NCBI GenBank assembly: GCA_001179505.1
Contig: CDMY01000405.1
Location: 91,000-154,999, forward strand
Source: Vitrella brassicaformis
Taxonomy: Eukaryota > Sar > Vitrellaceae
Length of the DNA stretch: 64,000 nt
Direction of reading: 5' to 3'
Shown here: piece after piece, positions 1 through 11,004 of the stretch
Layout: every line of letters starts with the position of its first letter
Numbering within the stretch: the first letter of the stretch is position 1
Translations under genes and position numbers: made by a program
The notes under the pieces: generated by a model
Told to the model about the DNA's origin: nothing
What the model saw: the letters and a program-made list of their open reading frames with translations, nothing else
Database searches by the model: none

Positions 1-146
1 GGAAGAGACCCGCTAAGCGAATGCTGCCGAGGTCCGCCATGCTGTACAGGGCATCGCGCTGGTCTTCCGCGATGGATGAAGTCCAGGCACTGGCCACGGA
101 ACGGGGGCCATGCCCTGTCGGCGCTCCTGCTCTGCGCGTTTCCCAT
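1..146 (-). pseudogene. 5' end of a second, frameshifted copy of the MGNAQS gene
   Basis: The start codon is at 146 and the reading frame runs leftward off the window. The sequence is a close copy of the first exon of the gene at 41366-44234, beginning with the same MGNAQSRSADRAWP residues. About 80 bases in, near position 66, this copy has one extra base (GCGGAAGA against GCGAAGA in the other copy). That shifts the frame after the HR residues and breaks the conserved continuation. Similarity continues into the 5' flank to about position 240. The copy is either a decayed paralogue, an alternative allele placed elsewhere, or a sequencing error. Only 49 codons are visible, so its state further left is unknown. 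Confidence 0.6.
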
Positions 147-197
147 CAGTCGGGTGATCAGGAGCTAACTTCTAACCTCTATCTACCTGCGAATGTC

Positions 198-227
198 GTC
201 CCTTTTTCGACAAGTCGAAAAAGGGAC
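198..227. repeat. Perfect 14-bp palindrome with a 2-base spacer
   Basis: GTCCCTTTTTCGAC is followed by AA and then its exact reverse complement. It lies in the 5' flank of the frameshifted gene copy. The homologous flank at about 44288-44310 lacks the second arm, so the palindrome is specific to this copy. Confidence 0.8.
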
Positions 228-448
228 TCTCTAACCCATTCCTGAAATGGGCAATCGAATGCGTGGCGGAAATGGCCAGGCCAAGGTTAGCGGGTCACAG
301 CTAGCCAGACAAGAATCATCAAAGGCCGACTTTCGCAAACGTGTCTGTCGCGTACACTGTCACTTTCTGTCTCCCGATGTTCGACTGACAGGCATGTATC
401 CCCCCACACATCCATCTGGCATCCATTTATTCATGTAAATGTCCTCAC

Positions 449-665
449 AATATAAAATGTAGACAGCGATATGGACAAACAGATGGAGACATAAGGTTAG
501 ATCACTTGAGGCTTTCTGTGGGCGTTGTCGCGCCTACCTGCTGCTCCTGCTCGTGCTGCCGCTCGCTGTGGTTCAGAAGCTGCATCCAAGCTGTCGTGGG
601 GTCACGATGGAACGAAAACAAAAACTTTCCCTCGAGATATAAAATGCAGACAGCGATATCGACTG

Positions 666-701
<36 letters not shown>

Positions 702-735
702 GACACGAGAGGTATAGTCAGTCAGTCAGCACTTA
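449..735. repeat. Dispersed repeat, copy 1
   Basis: About 285 bp, roughly 85% identical by eye to 1503-1800 in the same orientation. Each copy has a GATATAAAATG-type box followed by CAGACAGCGATAT near its left end and again about 190 bp inside. A run of CAGA tetranucleotides then ends in GAGACACGAGAGGTATAGTC. On the minus strand both copies keep an open frame reading NHSERQHEQEQQ, which could be a fossil exon or chance. No transposase is visible. The stretch 161-448 to the left holds nothing I can name. Confidence 0.6.
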
Positions 736-1290
736 GTTAATGTGGAGGTTGGTTCTCCAGGAGTGTGGGGTTGGGGGCAAACAGGACCTTGCAGCCCTCC
801 TGAGAGGACCAGCTGATGGTGCGACCTAGGTCGCCGCGGCGCCAGCCTCTTGATGACCAGCTTGAGCTTTCGGCTCCTCCTTGTGCAGCCCCTCCTCGCT
901 CTCCGGATGGATGTGGGTTGCCATGTACAGTACCTGACACCATACACACCCCCACACACGCAGATATTGATGTCCGCGCACCCACCCGGGCCGCGGAGAC
1001 GTACCAGTCGATGAGTTGCTTCTGCGTCACGTTTCTGCCCGCTCCCTCCTCAGCGCCACAATACGCGGCCATTCGCAGCGCGATCGTGCGGAAGCCTGAA
1101 ACCGTCATCCTGATCTGCATACAGACACGGGAGGGACAAATCGGAACACCACGTTTGTTTATCATCCATGCCATGCGTACGCACAGCGCACAGCTGTGAT
1201 GACTGAGTGACTGACCGACCCTCTGGGGCCCTTGGTTGTAGCTATCAAACACTCGGCGACCCGTGCGGTGCAGCACCGAGTGCATCAGGG
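726..1290 (-). CDS. Possible exons of an unresolved minus-strand gene
   Basis: Three segments look exon-like. The first is about 1290-1213 (STALMHSVLHRTGRRVFDSY...). The second is about 1114-1005, starting after a GCAG acceptor and reading MTVSGFRTIALRMAAYCG, ending at a GTACGT donor inside a Trp codon. The third runs leftward from about 949 to a TGA at 726-728 and is very Arg-rich. The phases can be joined (0, then 2), but no start codon or family signature is visible and the last segment has strange composition. It lies between the two copies of the dispersed repeat, so it may be a decayed gene. I do not recognise a function. Confidence 0.25.
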
Positions 1291-1483
1291 CCGTCGACTG
1301 ACCACCCCGTCTGCATGTTCCCCGTGTGTGTGCTGATGCACTTTTGCGTTCTTCAGTGGCCAGCATAACTCGACGGGCTGACTTGAAGCGGTTTCTCACA
1401 TACACTTACGTAAGAAACAGTGATGCCATGGTCTGTGTCATTCATTCCTGCACCCACGCCACACACGTACACGCGAACCACAT

Positions 1484-1505
1484 CCATCCATCCATCCATC
1501 CATCC
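1484..1505. repeat. (CATC)n microsatellite
   Basis: Uninterrupted CATC tetranucleotide run directly abutting the left end of dispersed-repeat copy 2. Confidence 0.85.
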
Positions 1506-1800
1506 GATATAAAATGTAGACAGCGATATCTACAACGGACAAACAGATGGAGACATAAGATTGGATCACTTGAGGCTTTCATCGCGCCTTGTCGTGCCTG
1601 TCTGCTGCTCCTGCTCGTGCTGCCGCTCGCTGTGGTTCATAAGCTGCATCAAGCTGCCGTGGGGTCGCGATGGAACGAAAAGAAAGAAAGTCCCCTCGGG
1701 ATATAAAAAGCAGACAGCGATATCGACTGCAGACAGACAGACGGATAGACAGACAGACAGGCAGACAGAGAGAGACACGAGAGGTATAGTCAGTCAGTCG
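1503..1800. repeat. Dispersed repeat, copy 2
   Basis: Second copy of the element at 449-735, same orientation, with the same internal GATATAAAA/CAGACAGCGATATC boxes near 1507 and 1702 and the same CAGA-rich tail. It starts directly after a CATC microsatellite. Positions 1801-2004 contain no feature I can name. Confidence 0.6.
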
Positions 1801-2004
1801 GCATTGCAGCAGCGCTCTAGCAGTGTGGTTGGCAGAAAAAGGCATCTACACGTAGTTGGCATATGTGTGTGTGTACTGGACTGTACAATGATGAAAAACA
1901 CATCGCCTGAATACATGATATTCATCCCTTCTACCTATTGCATACTCCCTCCCTCCCCTCCATGGCCCGGCCCCGCGTCTGTCTACTGCTGGCTGTGTGG
2001 TTGT

Positions 2005-2539
2005 TCAGCCGCGGCGGAGCCTCTTGTTGGCCTTGGCTTCGGCTTCGCGGGCCGCCTCGGAGAGGTGGGGGGGCTTCCTCTTGCCGAGCTGCTGGTCATA
2101 CTTCCACCTGTCCAGCATCTGTCGCATCCGTCGCTGCTCGTCCTCCTTCTCGGCCTTGCTCCACGCCCTGAGGCGCTCCTCCTCCTCGCGGGCCTTCTTG
2201 GCGGCGGCGTGCTCTCGGGCGGCCCTCAGCTCGTTGAGCCCCTTCCTCCCGCCGTTCTTGTATGCCTCCTCCTCTTCGTCGCCCTGGAGGGACTCGTCGT
2301 CGGAGTCGGTGGAGAGGATGAGTTCGTCGTTGTTCTGGGCAGACACACATGCGGCACAGACAGACAGAAAGGGCATCATGTGTCTGTGCGGTGTGTCGTG
2401 TGTGTGTGCTCCCTCCCATCCATCCATCCTCCCTCCTCCCCTGCAGATCTATCTGTGTCAGATCTATCTGTATGCCCAGCAGACCTACCTCCCAGTGGTC
2501 GTCGTGGGCCTTCCGTGTGTTGGCCTCCTCGCCGCTCAT
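2005..2539 (-). CDS. Small basic coiled-coil protein, possibly a C-terminal part
   Basis: Model: complement(join(2005..2334,2489..2539)), 126 residues, with a GTAGGT donor and CAG acceptor in phase 0. The product starts MSGEEANTRKAHDDHW, then has a short acidic Ser/Asp patch (STDSDDESLQGDEEEE). A long run of Arg, Lys, Glu and Ala follows, as in a single charged helix or coiled coil, ending KANKRLRRG. The charge pattern suggests a nucleic-acid or nuclear scaffold role, but I recognise no family. The frame stays open upstream of the ATG (NHVLDSKKVAA), so further 5' exons up to about 2780 are possible and the true start is uncertain. Confidence 0.6.
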
Positions 2540-2656
2540 GGCTGCGACTTTCTTGCTGTCCAACACGTGGTTCTGCCCAGATAGGTGGGGGGAAGCGGGC
2601 AGCCTGATCGATAGCCACCCTGAGGGAACAGAGTGGAGTGATCCACTGTAGGAGCC

Positions 2657-2674
2657 GAGCCAATAAGTGATCCA
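2657..2674. repeat. 18-bp direct repeat, copy 1
   Basis: GAGCCAATAAGTGATCCA occurs here and again, identical, at 3623-3640. Nearby GTGATCCACT fragments make the area mildly self-complementary. Confidence 0.6.
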
Positions 2675-2829
2675 CTTACTGGCGCGCGGCAATGGGTTTG
2701 ACATAGCGTAGCTGAACATATAGAGACATCCGCAGTATACATACACGTCGCTCTTCGCACACAACAGTGACATACGCTCTCTCGGCCTGCACTCTTCGCT
2801 TTGTTTACACTCTTTGCTTGGCGTGGGTC

Positions 2830-3561
2830 CTAATGGTGTAAAGCATGCTCTTCATCCATGTCTCGAAAGCTCCGGGAGTGTAAATGATTGAATTGCAATC
2901 TGCCTGAAAAGCTGAACTCTGACACAAGAAAGGCGGCATTGCCGCGGCAATCGATCTAGGGAAGCGGCTGTTTGTACTGGTGTTGTGTCCTTTTGCTTAC
3001 GCAGCTGGTCGAGTGGAGCGTTTTGATTCGGTAGGCTTGACAGGGAGAGGTCCTGGCCACTAGCAGCTATTCCCTTGATGTGATTAAATGCGGCCGATAG
3101 ATATCTCTGCGCCGCGTCACACGTGTTGGCGAACTCAAACAGCTTCGGCATCTCATCAATGAGCTCCTCAATGTTGCGCACTAAGAGACATCCAACAAGG
3201 GAATCAATGCACGCCGTGCGCAGCACTTCGTCGCTCACCACACATGCGAACGGTCTCCGGACACGGGCCATAGAGTATCATCGCCAGCTTGCCTTCGATC
3301 TTCTTGATCTCGCCGACTGCACACAACGAAGACACAGGTGCGGATGGTGTCAAGCATGGATTGTCTCTTACGGATCATGCACTCGCACATTTTGATATAC
3401 CCGTCTGAAGGAAATCAATATATGCATAAACAAACAATAAGCGTGGCTGCCTCTCACCAAGGCGCGTATGCAGCCGCGTGAGCAGCTCATGAGCTTGAGC
3501 AGGGTCAGGGGGGCCTAGCCGGAACTCGTCGTCCCACTGACGCATCTCGATGGGCAGAGAG
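2830..3561 (-). CDS. Unknown protein, 3' exons resolved, 5' part unresolved
   Basis: Model: complement(join(2830..2918,3001..3180,3239..3316,3372..3404,3458..3561)), continuing upstream. All five exons join in phase with GT donors and AG acceptors (phase-1 junctions throughout). The visible product reads LPIEMRQWDDEFRLGPPD, then a helical Cys-containing segment (DGYIKMCECMI), then NIEELIDEMPKLFEFANTCD, and ends HALHH. It is probably all-helical and soluble, with no signal peptide in this part. The exon before 3561 must end in phase 2. A candidate ending at a GTGAGC donor near 3756 would fit, but it is low-complexity and I did not accept it. I do not recognise a family. Confidence 0.55.
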
Positions 3562-4277
3562 CTTTACACAAGCAAACACACATACACACACGTTTGTCTG
3601 TCAATTTGTTTGTTTGTGTATGGAGCCAATAAGTGATCCATGAGGGTGCGCTGCTGGTGGTGTGGCGTCGGCGTGGGTGTGGGCAGAGCCCGGTTCTGCC
3701 AGCACTCCCAGAGGCAGACATGGATGTACGGCTTCAAACTCTCTTTTCTCTCGCTCACCGTGTGTGTGGTCTTGCTGCTGCTGCAGTGCCTCGGGCGATG
3801 ATATCTCCATCCCTTGCGCAGCCAGATCGTCCTCCTCCGCAGCACGCAATCAGCAACTCCAATTGGCGAGTTCCAGTGGCCCATCGCCCGCTGCTGCTCC
3901 CACTTGCTGGATCTGGCGGCAGCGGTGTTGAACAGCACGAGTGCTCGAACATCCTCACACAGCGGCCGAACGAACACAGAAAAGAAGGACATATGGTGGA
4001 TCCCATTTAAAAATAAGAAAAACTTTTCGCCGTCTCGGATTGCTGCCGTCTCAAATTCTCGCCGTCGAGCTTTCTGGGTGTTTGCCTCTTCCGTGGCGCA
4101 GGAGCAACAGCATGCTTGCCTGTTCGGTTTCTGTTCCCCGCAGTCAAATTTCCGCCACTTCTCACGCACACGTACACACCTCACGTGCAGCACAGACGTA
4201 CATGATAAGTACAGAGAGGCATCCGTTCACTCCATGCACCCACGCCACACGCACGCAAAGCACATCAACCGAAACCC
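3562..4277. other. Unresolved stretch between two minus-strand genes
   Basis: This probably carries 5' exons of the gene ending at 2830 plus intergenic DNA. Both strands have open frames, for example a minus frame near 3755-3850 rich in Ala and Gln, but none has clear exon boundaries. It contains copy 2 of the 18-bp repeat (3623-3640) and an A/T-rich patch near 4005-4030. Confidence 0.4.
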
Positions 4278-7200
4278 TCAGGCCTTACTCGTGGGCACAC
4301 CGCCCTCCTCACCACCACCACCCTCCTGCTCATTGTCGTCATCATCCTGGCCGCCCGCATCGGGCGACACTTCAAGTGCCTCGTCATTCGCTGGCTGCTC
4401 CCTTGGCTGCCCATTGCATGATTCAGCAGGCTGCTCTTCCTCTGCTGCTGCTGCTGCCTTTGCTGCTGCTGCCTCTGTTGCCTGATGTTCGCCCTCCTCC
4501 CCTGTCTCCGGGTGGTTCGTCTGGGCTGGCTGGGTATGCGTGTCATCTGGTGGAGGGGGTGGAGGTGGGGGAGGTGGTTGTGCCACAGGGCTAGCGGGGC
4601 TGGGAACGGCTGCCAGCTCTTCTCGGAGCCTCTCGAGCTCTGATTGAGTGCAGCACCACATACACATAAGAGGGCAAGAAACGACGCACCAGTGGATGTG
4701 GGGAGGATGCGTGTGTTGTGAGGCCTGTGTGGCCACGCTGACCTGTTTTGATGTCGCTGATCTGTTCGTCGATCTCAGCGGCCGCGTCGAAATCCTCACC
4801 GGCCACGGCCTCTTCCAGGCGCCCCTCGTGCTCAGCGACCGACCTCTCACGCTCAGCGATGGCCGCCTCAATCTCGCCCCTGCGCCGCTTCACCTCATCC
4901 CAATCAACCACTGCACCACCTTCGGCATCGGTCTTCTCACCCTCCTCGCCTGCTGCTGCTGCTGCTGCTGGTGCTTCTGCTGGTGATGGTGCTGGCGGTG
5001 CAGGCTGCTGCTGCTCCTTTGACTCTTTCCCTTCCTCTGCTTCTCCCTCCTTGTCTTTTTCTTCAGTATCGGCCTCTTCTGCATGAGTCTCCTCCATGAG
5101 AACGTCCACACGGCTGCCCCCGTGCTGAGGCGAGTGCGATGAGGGCGATGGCGTCCTGTCGTGCTCACTCGGCGTCCCCTCGTCGGTCATGTTGTACTTC
5201 TCGGCCAGCAGCCGGATGGTGGTGCGACAGACGTCCACCTCTGCCTCCAACGTCTGTTTCTCCAGCGGGTCGGGTGATGTCCGGATGAGTGACAGGAGGC
5301 CGCTCCAGCGCTTCTTGGTGACCTCGATCTCCAGCCGGTCGGCGCGCTCCTCTGCCTCAGCCAATTCAGACTGTGCACGCTCCTCGCGCTCGCGACACGA
5401 ACGCAGGTGCTGAAAGGATGAAAGGAAAACAGGAGGCACAGAGGGAGGGAGGGAGGGAGGGGTCGTGTCATGTGTGTGAGAGGGATGAGGGTGTGTGTCG
5501 TTGCTCTCGTCTCACTGCGTACCTCTCTGAGGCTTTCGATGTCGTCTCCCAGACCGGCCAGCTCTGTCTGAATCCGCTGCTGCTCCTCCTCCAGAGACTG
5601 GACACACACAGACACACACAATGAATGAGCCGACGGGCACTCGGTCTCTGGTTGGTGTAGCGCTGACCTTGATTTCGTTGGTGATGCGGCCCGCCTCCTT
5701 GAACGCCCGCTGAGACACCGCCACCTTCTTCTCAGCATCCAGGATCGGCAGACGCGCAGTAATCGTGCTCAGCTGACTCCTGCACCCGGTGCACACACAC
5801 ATGAATGTACACACATACGCACCACGCGACACTGCAATTCGCACCTGAGGTTGGTGGAGAGTGCCTCCTGTTTGCTGAGTGCTGCGGCGAGTTTCTGCGC
5901 CTCCGCGGTGGACTGCTCGACCTTTGATCGGACGGCGGCCAGCTCCATCTGGTGCTTGGCGCCCTGGCTCAGCCACCGCCGCCGGTGCTGCAGGTGGGTC
6001 GACAGATGGGAGGCACGCTTGCACATCGACAGGCCCTCTGAGCGGAGCCGCTCGAGATCTGACTCAAGCCTGCACACACATACATGGGGCAGGGGGGATG
6101 GGTGTGTCACGCCATCATGCTCTCTACCTTACCTTTGTAGGTTTTTCTTGGACATGGCCCGGTCGTTCTCGAGAGCGGCCTTCTGGTGCTCCAGCTGCAG
6201 ACAGAAACCACCACACACATCCACCACCCACAGATCCGACGCACATCGACAGGTGTGTTTGTTGGTTGCCGCAGTGACCAACCGGCCGACCGACCTGCGC
6301 CTCGTCGGCCTTGAGGTCCTCCTTAGCCTCGAGTATCCTCCGCTCGTTGTCCTGTATGCGGTGGAGCTGCTTCTCAAACTTGGAGCGGATGGCGTGGATA
6401 CGGATGTCGCACGCCTCTATCACCTCGCCCAGCTGCTTCTGATGCGCACGCTTCTCGGCCAACTGACGCTCCAACTCGATGATCTCCGCATCGACCGTCC
6501 TGCAGACAGAGCAGCCAGGGGGTTTTTGTGAGTGTGTGTGTGTGTGTGTTGTTGTTGTTGTCACGTGTGGTGTGTGTGTGTGTGTCGGGGCACCTCTTCT
6601 GTTCAGCTGCGTCATCTCTCTCTTTCCGGTGGTCGCCCGTCTGGGAGTCGATGGCCGCCTCCACCTGATCACACACACGGAGAAGGGACGGTTGTGCGTT
6701 TCTTGTCCTGGCCTTTCCATGCCGCAACTTGGCACCTGTGCGATTTCCTCCTGGCTGTGTGTGTGGTCCCGCTCGATGTGCCCCCTGGCCATTGCGATCC
6801 GCTGCTCCTCAACCTGGATGCGGTGCGCCTCGCCAGCCAAACGCTCCTCATCACGCCCACCCTGGGTCGACAGATCAGCCTCCTCCTGAACCAACAGCTC
6901 CTTCAGACGGGACTGGGCACGCTCTGTCAGCTGTGGGCAAAGGCAGAGAGGGAGGGAGGGAGGGAAAGATTGGAATGGTTGTGCTCTTATGTGGTTTCGT
7001 GCGCCGGTCGCTCACCTTGAGTTGTGCCTCGGTGATCTCGAGCAGCTGTGAGGCGATGCGTTGCTGCGCCTCGGATGCGCTCGCCATCGAATCAAGCTTG
7101 GCAGCAACCTGGGGGAACAGCAGACAGACAGGGGTGTGTGTGTGTGTACGTGTGTCTGGTTGTCGATGTCCGTCCTACCTTTGCTTTGATGTCGATGATT

Positions 7201-9147
7201 TTGGCGTCAAGTTTCTCGGCCTCCTCGAACTGCTCCTCCTCCACCAGTCTGTTCTGCTCCACCTCGGTCTGACCCACCTGCTCCTTCAGAGTCGCTATCT
7301 CCTGCACATACGCACAGCCATCCATCCACACACTGACACATTGACACACAGACAGACGGACGGTACCTAGGTACCTACCTGTGTGAGTGTGTGGTTCCTC
7401 ATGGCCTGCTGTTGCTGCTGCTGGATGAGGTCCTGGTGCGCCTTGAGGCTCCTGGCCGTCCGGGCCTGCATCCAGTACTGCACACCCGCCAGAGTCGCCT
7501 CCTGCTCTACCTCCCTCGCCCTTCCACCACCACCACCACCCCAAGAGCCACTCTCCGTCCCTACACACACGTACACACATGTCACTGATTGATGCACTCC
7601 CTCGCTCATCAACAAGGGTGTCTGTGGCGTGGGGTACCCTCTTCTCTGGGCAGTGGGCTGGCAGTGGGGGATGACGTGCGAGACGTGATAGAGGGAGGGG
7701 GTGGTGGTGGCGGGGGCGGTGGGGTGGGCGGTGGCTCCGACTGCTGTGAGGTGCTCTCGGAAGGGGGCACCACGGCAGGCTTCACTGCGGTCGGTTTCAC
7801 CTGCTGCTGCTGCTGCTGCTCTGGCGGAACAGCGGCGCTCAGAGAGGGAGAGCTCATGGGAGACGGATGCTGAAACACAAAACCCAACACCAACAGAGCA
7901 TCATCAATACCACCCCAGACGGTCTCACCTGTGGTGGTTGTGGCCGGCTGTGTGTGAAGGTGAGGGGCGTCACGGACATGGACGCCACTCTGGGAGGGGG
8001 AGGGGGCGGGGGCCTTCCACCAGCACCCCCTCCCTGGTCGCCCCTGTCGTCACTCTTGACGCTGCTCGTGTCGAGAGTGTGTGTTGAGGCTGCTGACGGT
8101 GGTGGCTCCGGGTGCAGCTGGGGCGATGTGGATGGCAGGGAGGGTGGCTGTGACGATGGCAGTGATGGCGGCAGCGAGGGGGGCTGGGAGTGAGGGGCGC
8201 GCGCCGCATAGCCAGGCAGGTTCGCACGGCGCGTCTTCTTCCGCCTCTGCAGGGGTCCGTCCAGTACACACAGGGAGATGGACGGACACCACACTCATGT
8301 CAAAGCCTACTAGTGTGGGGCCCACCCCATACTTCACTCTCCCTCCCTCACCGTATCTGTGGCGTGTGGATGCGTCTGAGGGATCACCCCGTCAGCCGCT
8401 GGCGTGGGGCGCGCAGCGATGGTGGCTGCCGTGGCGAAGGAGAAAGGGGATGGACGCTCATCGCCCCTCGAATCACTCGCCGAAGCAGAAACAGCAGCGG
8501 GAGCAGGAGGAGGGTGATCTGACCACACACAAACACACACACGCACCATCCGTCTGACGATAGATATCCATGAGACCTAATTATTCATCATTCTCTCACC
8601 CTGGCCAGCGCCTTCCGCCTCCCCGTCTGCAGGAGTGTCTGTCCGCCCGTTGGCCTCACTGCCGCCCGCCCCCGACAGAAACGAGAAGGCAGACGATATC
8701 AGCGACTGTCGCCCAACCGTCTTGTCCTTCTCTGGCGCGGGTGTGGGTGGCGGCGGCTGCTCGGCTGCCGTGGGAGCCACGAAGGAGAATGCAGAGGAGC
8801 TGCTGGGCGGGGCCGCATCTGCTGCAGATGAGATGAATGGTATCAGGCAAGAACTCGTTCGTCGTGTGGACGAATGTGTGTGTGTGTGTGTGTGTTTGCT
8901 GGTTGTTTCCTGTCAGTCAGTCACCTGTTGGCTTCTTGTGTGAGAGTGACAGTCCTGAGAAGAGGAAACCGGCAGCTGAGCCGCCGCTGCTCTCGGCCGG
9001 AGATGCCTCTGGAAACCACAATATCATGACAACACAGCGCACCTTGTGGAGTGAGTGGTGATCTCCCTGCGTGTGTGTGCCGGGACACTCCGCTGCCTCA
9101 CCTGGCGTCGCAGATTCGCTCGTGTTGTCAGCGCTTGGATCTTGCAT
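4278..9147 (-). CDS. Large coiled-coil protein with UVR-like motifs and repeated SAFSF motifs
   Basis: Model, 18 exons: complement(join(4278..4639,4743..5409,5523..5597,5668..5779,5845..6069,6133..6194,6295..6499,6594..6664,6736..6930,7016..7108,7179..7301,7379..7560,7638..7869,7929..8246,8352..8518,8600..8821,8925..9008,9102..9147)), 1,146 residues, all phases consistent. Residues 1-400 are low-complexity, Pro/Ser/Ala-rich, with spaced aromatic patches (GFLFSGLSL, SSAFSFVAP, SSAFSFLSG) and poly-Gln. Residues of about 400-1030 are almost continuous coiled coil. Three copies of a UVR-like helix are visible: QFEEAEKLDAKIIDIK (about 440-455), AFKEAGRITNEIK in the exon 5668-5779, and DFDAAAEIDEQISDIK (about 1010-1025). 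The tail is acidic with a Pro run. A structural, cytoskeletal or trafficking scaffold is likely (inference); no enzyme domain is seen. It starts head to head with the inositol oxygenase gene, 342 bp apart. Confidence 0.85.
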
Positions 9148-9489
9148 CGATCTTTCGTCAAAATCAAGCTAGAGCTGCCGTCGCCGTGAGTGAACACTCA
9201 CCAACTATCAAAATCGCAAGAGGAGCGGCAGCTTTCGCGCCAGCCCTGCGAGCTTTGTAAGCCCTAACCCCTTGAACCCTGCTCTGTCTTGGTCCCCTTG
9301 TTTCAGGGGGGGGAAACTGTCATTAACCGTAACACTCGTCTGTGTGTCCGTGATACTCATACAAATACAGTCCCATCAGCACGCAGACTCAAACAGGCTC
9401 AAGGGGAGGAGGGATCAATCCCCTTGTTTCTGCTTCTCTTCTCGGCACAGCTGTCTGGGTATCCTTGTTGTCTCGTCTGAAGCAGAAAA
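9148..9489. promoter_or_regulatory. Divergent intergenic region between coiled-coil and MIOX genes
   Basis: 342 bp separate the two start codons. It holds a telomere-like CCCTAACCC at 9262-9270. No TATA box is evident. The role as a shared promoter is inferred from the head-to-head layout. Confidence 0.45.
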
Positions 9490-10043
9490 ATGCCCTGCCT
9501 TGGCGCGACTGGCACAGCGGCGGGTGTGGAAGAGGCGAGCAGGCCAAGGGAGGAGTACAGGACCTACGAGTTGGTGCAGGGAGACGCCACGAGCGAGAGG
9601 GTCTACAACCACTACAGGTCAGTGAGATGAGCAAAGGTCACTGATGAGTCTCTGCGCACCTATGTTGTGACTGTCTGTCTGTGTCTGTCTGTCTGTGTGG
9701 GTCAGGGAGCAGCACGAGAAGATGACGTTGGATTACGTGCGTCGGAAGAAGGCCGAGTACGGTTGCCTTGATGGATTGGGGAGCTACCAGCCCAAGGCCG
9801 AGTGGACCATCCCGGAAATCATCCAAAGACTCGACTTCTTTGACCCCTCTGACCCTGGTCGGTGCGCTGGTTTGTCACTCGCACAATCGCGACAATCACA
9901 GCGCCGACGGGCCAACATGAGCAGGGTTGACAAGTGGTCGTTGTTGCGTGCAGACTTCGAGGACAACAATTTGTTCCACTGCTACCAGGTGAGGGAGGAG
10001 GAGACCAATCCGGTCATTCTCACGACGTGCCCTTGCATGGCTT

Positions 10044-10074
<31 letters not shown>

Positions 10075-11004
10075 ACTCATGGATCAGACAGCGGAGCGCG
10101 CTCGTGCCCGCTACCCCGAGGAGCGCTGGCTGCACTTTGCCGCTCTGGTCCATGACCTCGGCAAGATCCTCTTCATCTGGGGGGAACCCGCTTGGGCCGT
10201 GTGCGGCGACACCTACCCTGTAAGCTCACCACACCACACCCTTCCTTCACTTGGGGTGGGTAGGTATGCTCTCGTGTGCAGCCAGCTAGCTCGGTGTGTG
10301 TGTGTGTGACTGACACACAGGTTGGTTGCCGGTTCCAGCGGGAGAAGATAGTCTTCCCCGAGACGTTTGATGGCAACCCTGACGAGATGGATGCGGTCTT
10401 GTCGAGCCCCCTTGGCATCTACCAGCCGGGGTGCGGACTCATGAACCTTCACATGGCATGGGGGTGAGCGTAGCGTGCAGCACACACACACACGCACACA
10501 CATTGACACGCATTGACACACACGACATCCTCCTTGTTCTGCGTCTGGATGACTTCTCCTGGTCTCTCAGGCACGATGAGCTGTTCTACTGGGTGAGCAA
10601 GAACACACGCACTGAGAGGATGGCAAAACGAACGAACACGTGTGTGCGTGTGTGCCCAGGCTCTGAAGCGTGCCGATGAAGAGCACCATCTCCAGCTGGA
10701 CCCCCGCATCCCGTACATTGTGCGGTTCCACTCCTTCTACCCGTGGCACAGCGGCGGCGCCTACATGGAGTTCGAAGACGACCTCGACAGACAGATGCTG
10801 CCCTGGATCAAGAAAGTCAGTCACCACACAAAGCACAACGCGCCTTCATTGATGGAATGTGCGTGTGTGGTTCAGTTCCAGGAGCTAGACCTGTACTCGA
10901 AGGACGGTGCCGAGAGCGCCCTGCCGGACATTGAGAAGCTCAACAAGGAGTACTACGACCAACTCATTGGCGAGTTTTCGCACAACGTCAAACTGAAGCT
11001 CTGA
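9490..11004 (+). CDS. MIOX: myo-Inositol oxygenase
   Basis: Model: join(9490..9617,9706..9857,9954..9988,10088..10219,10321..10463,10571..10592,10660..10815,10876..11004), 298 residues (animal enzyme about 285). It cleaves the ring of myo-inositol with O2 to give D-glucuronate, using a mixed-valent di-iron site in the cytosol. All expected ligand motifs are present in order: His in NLFHCYQTAERA, HD plus Lys in HDLGK, His in WGHDELFYW, His in RFHSFYPWH, and Asp in LDLYSKDG. The substrate-loop signatures GDTYPVGCRF and LGIYQPGCGL are also intact. The first 40 residues vary and carry no obvious targeting signal. One exon is only 22 nt. The product can feed glucuronate metabolism or ascorbate synthesis. 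Predicted active. Confidence 0.96.

Noticed and set aside
726-1290. MCM-type helicase C-terminus for the exons reading MTVSGFRTIALRMAAYCG
   Set aside because: The resemblance is limited to a few residues and no Walker, sensor or arginine-finger motifs are present nearby.
1561-2607. Long plus-strand open frame of 348 codons
   Set aside because: It runs antisense through a CAGA microsatellite and the coiled-coil gene, with repeat-driven composition and no splice logic.
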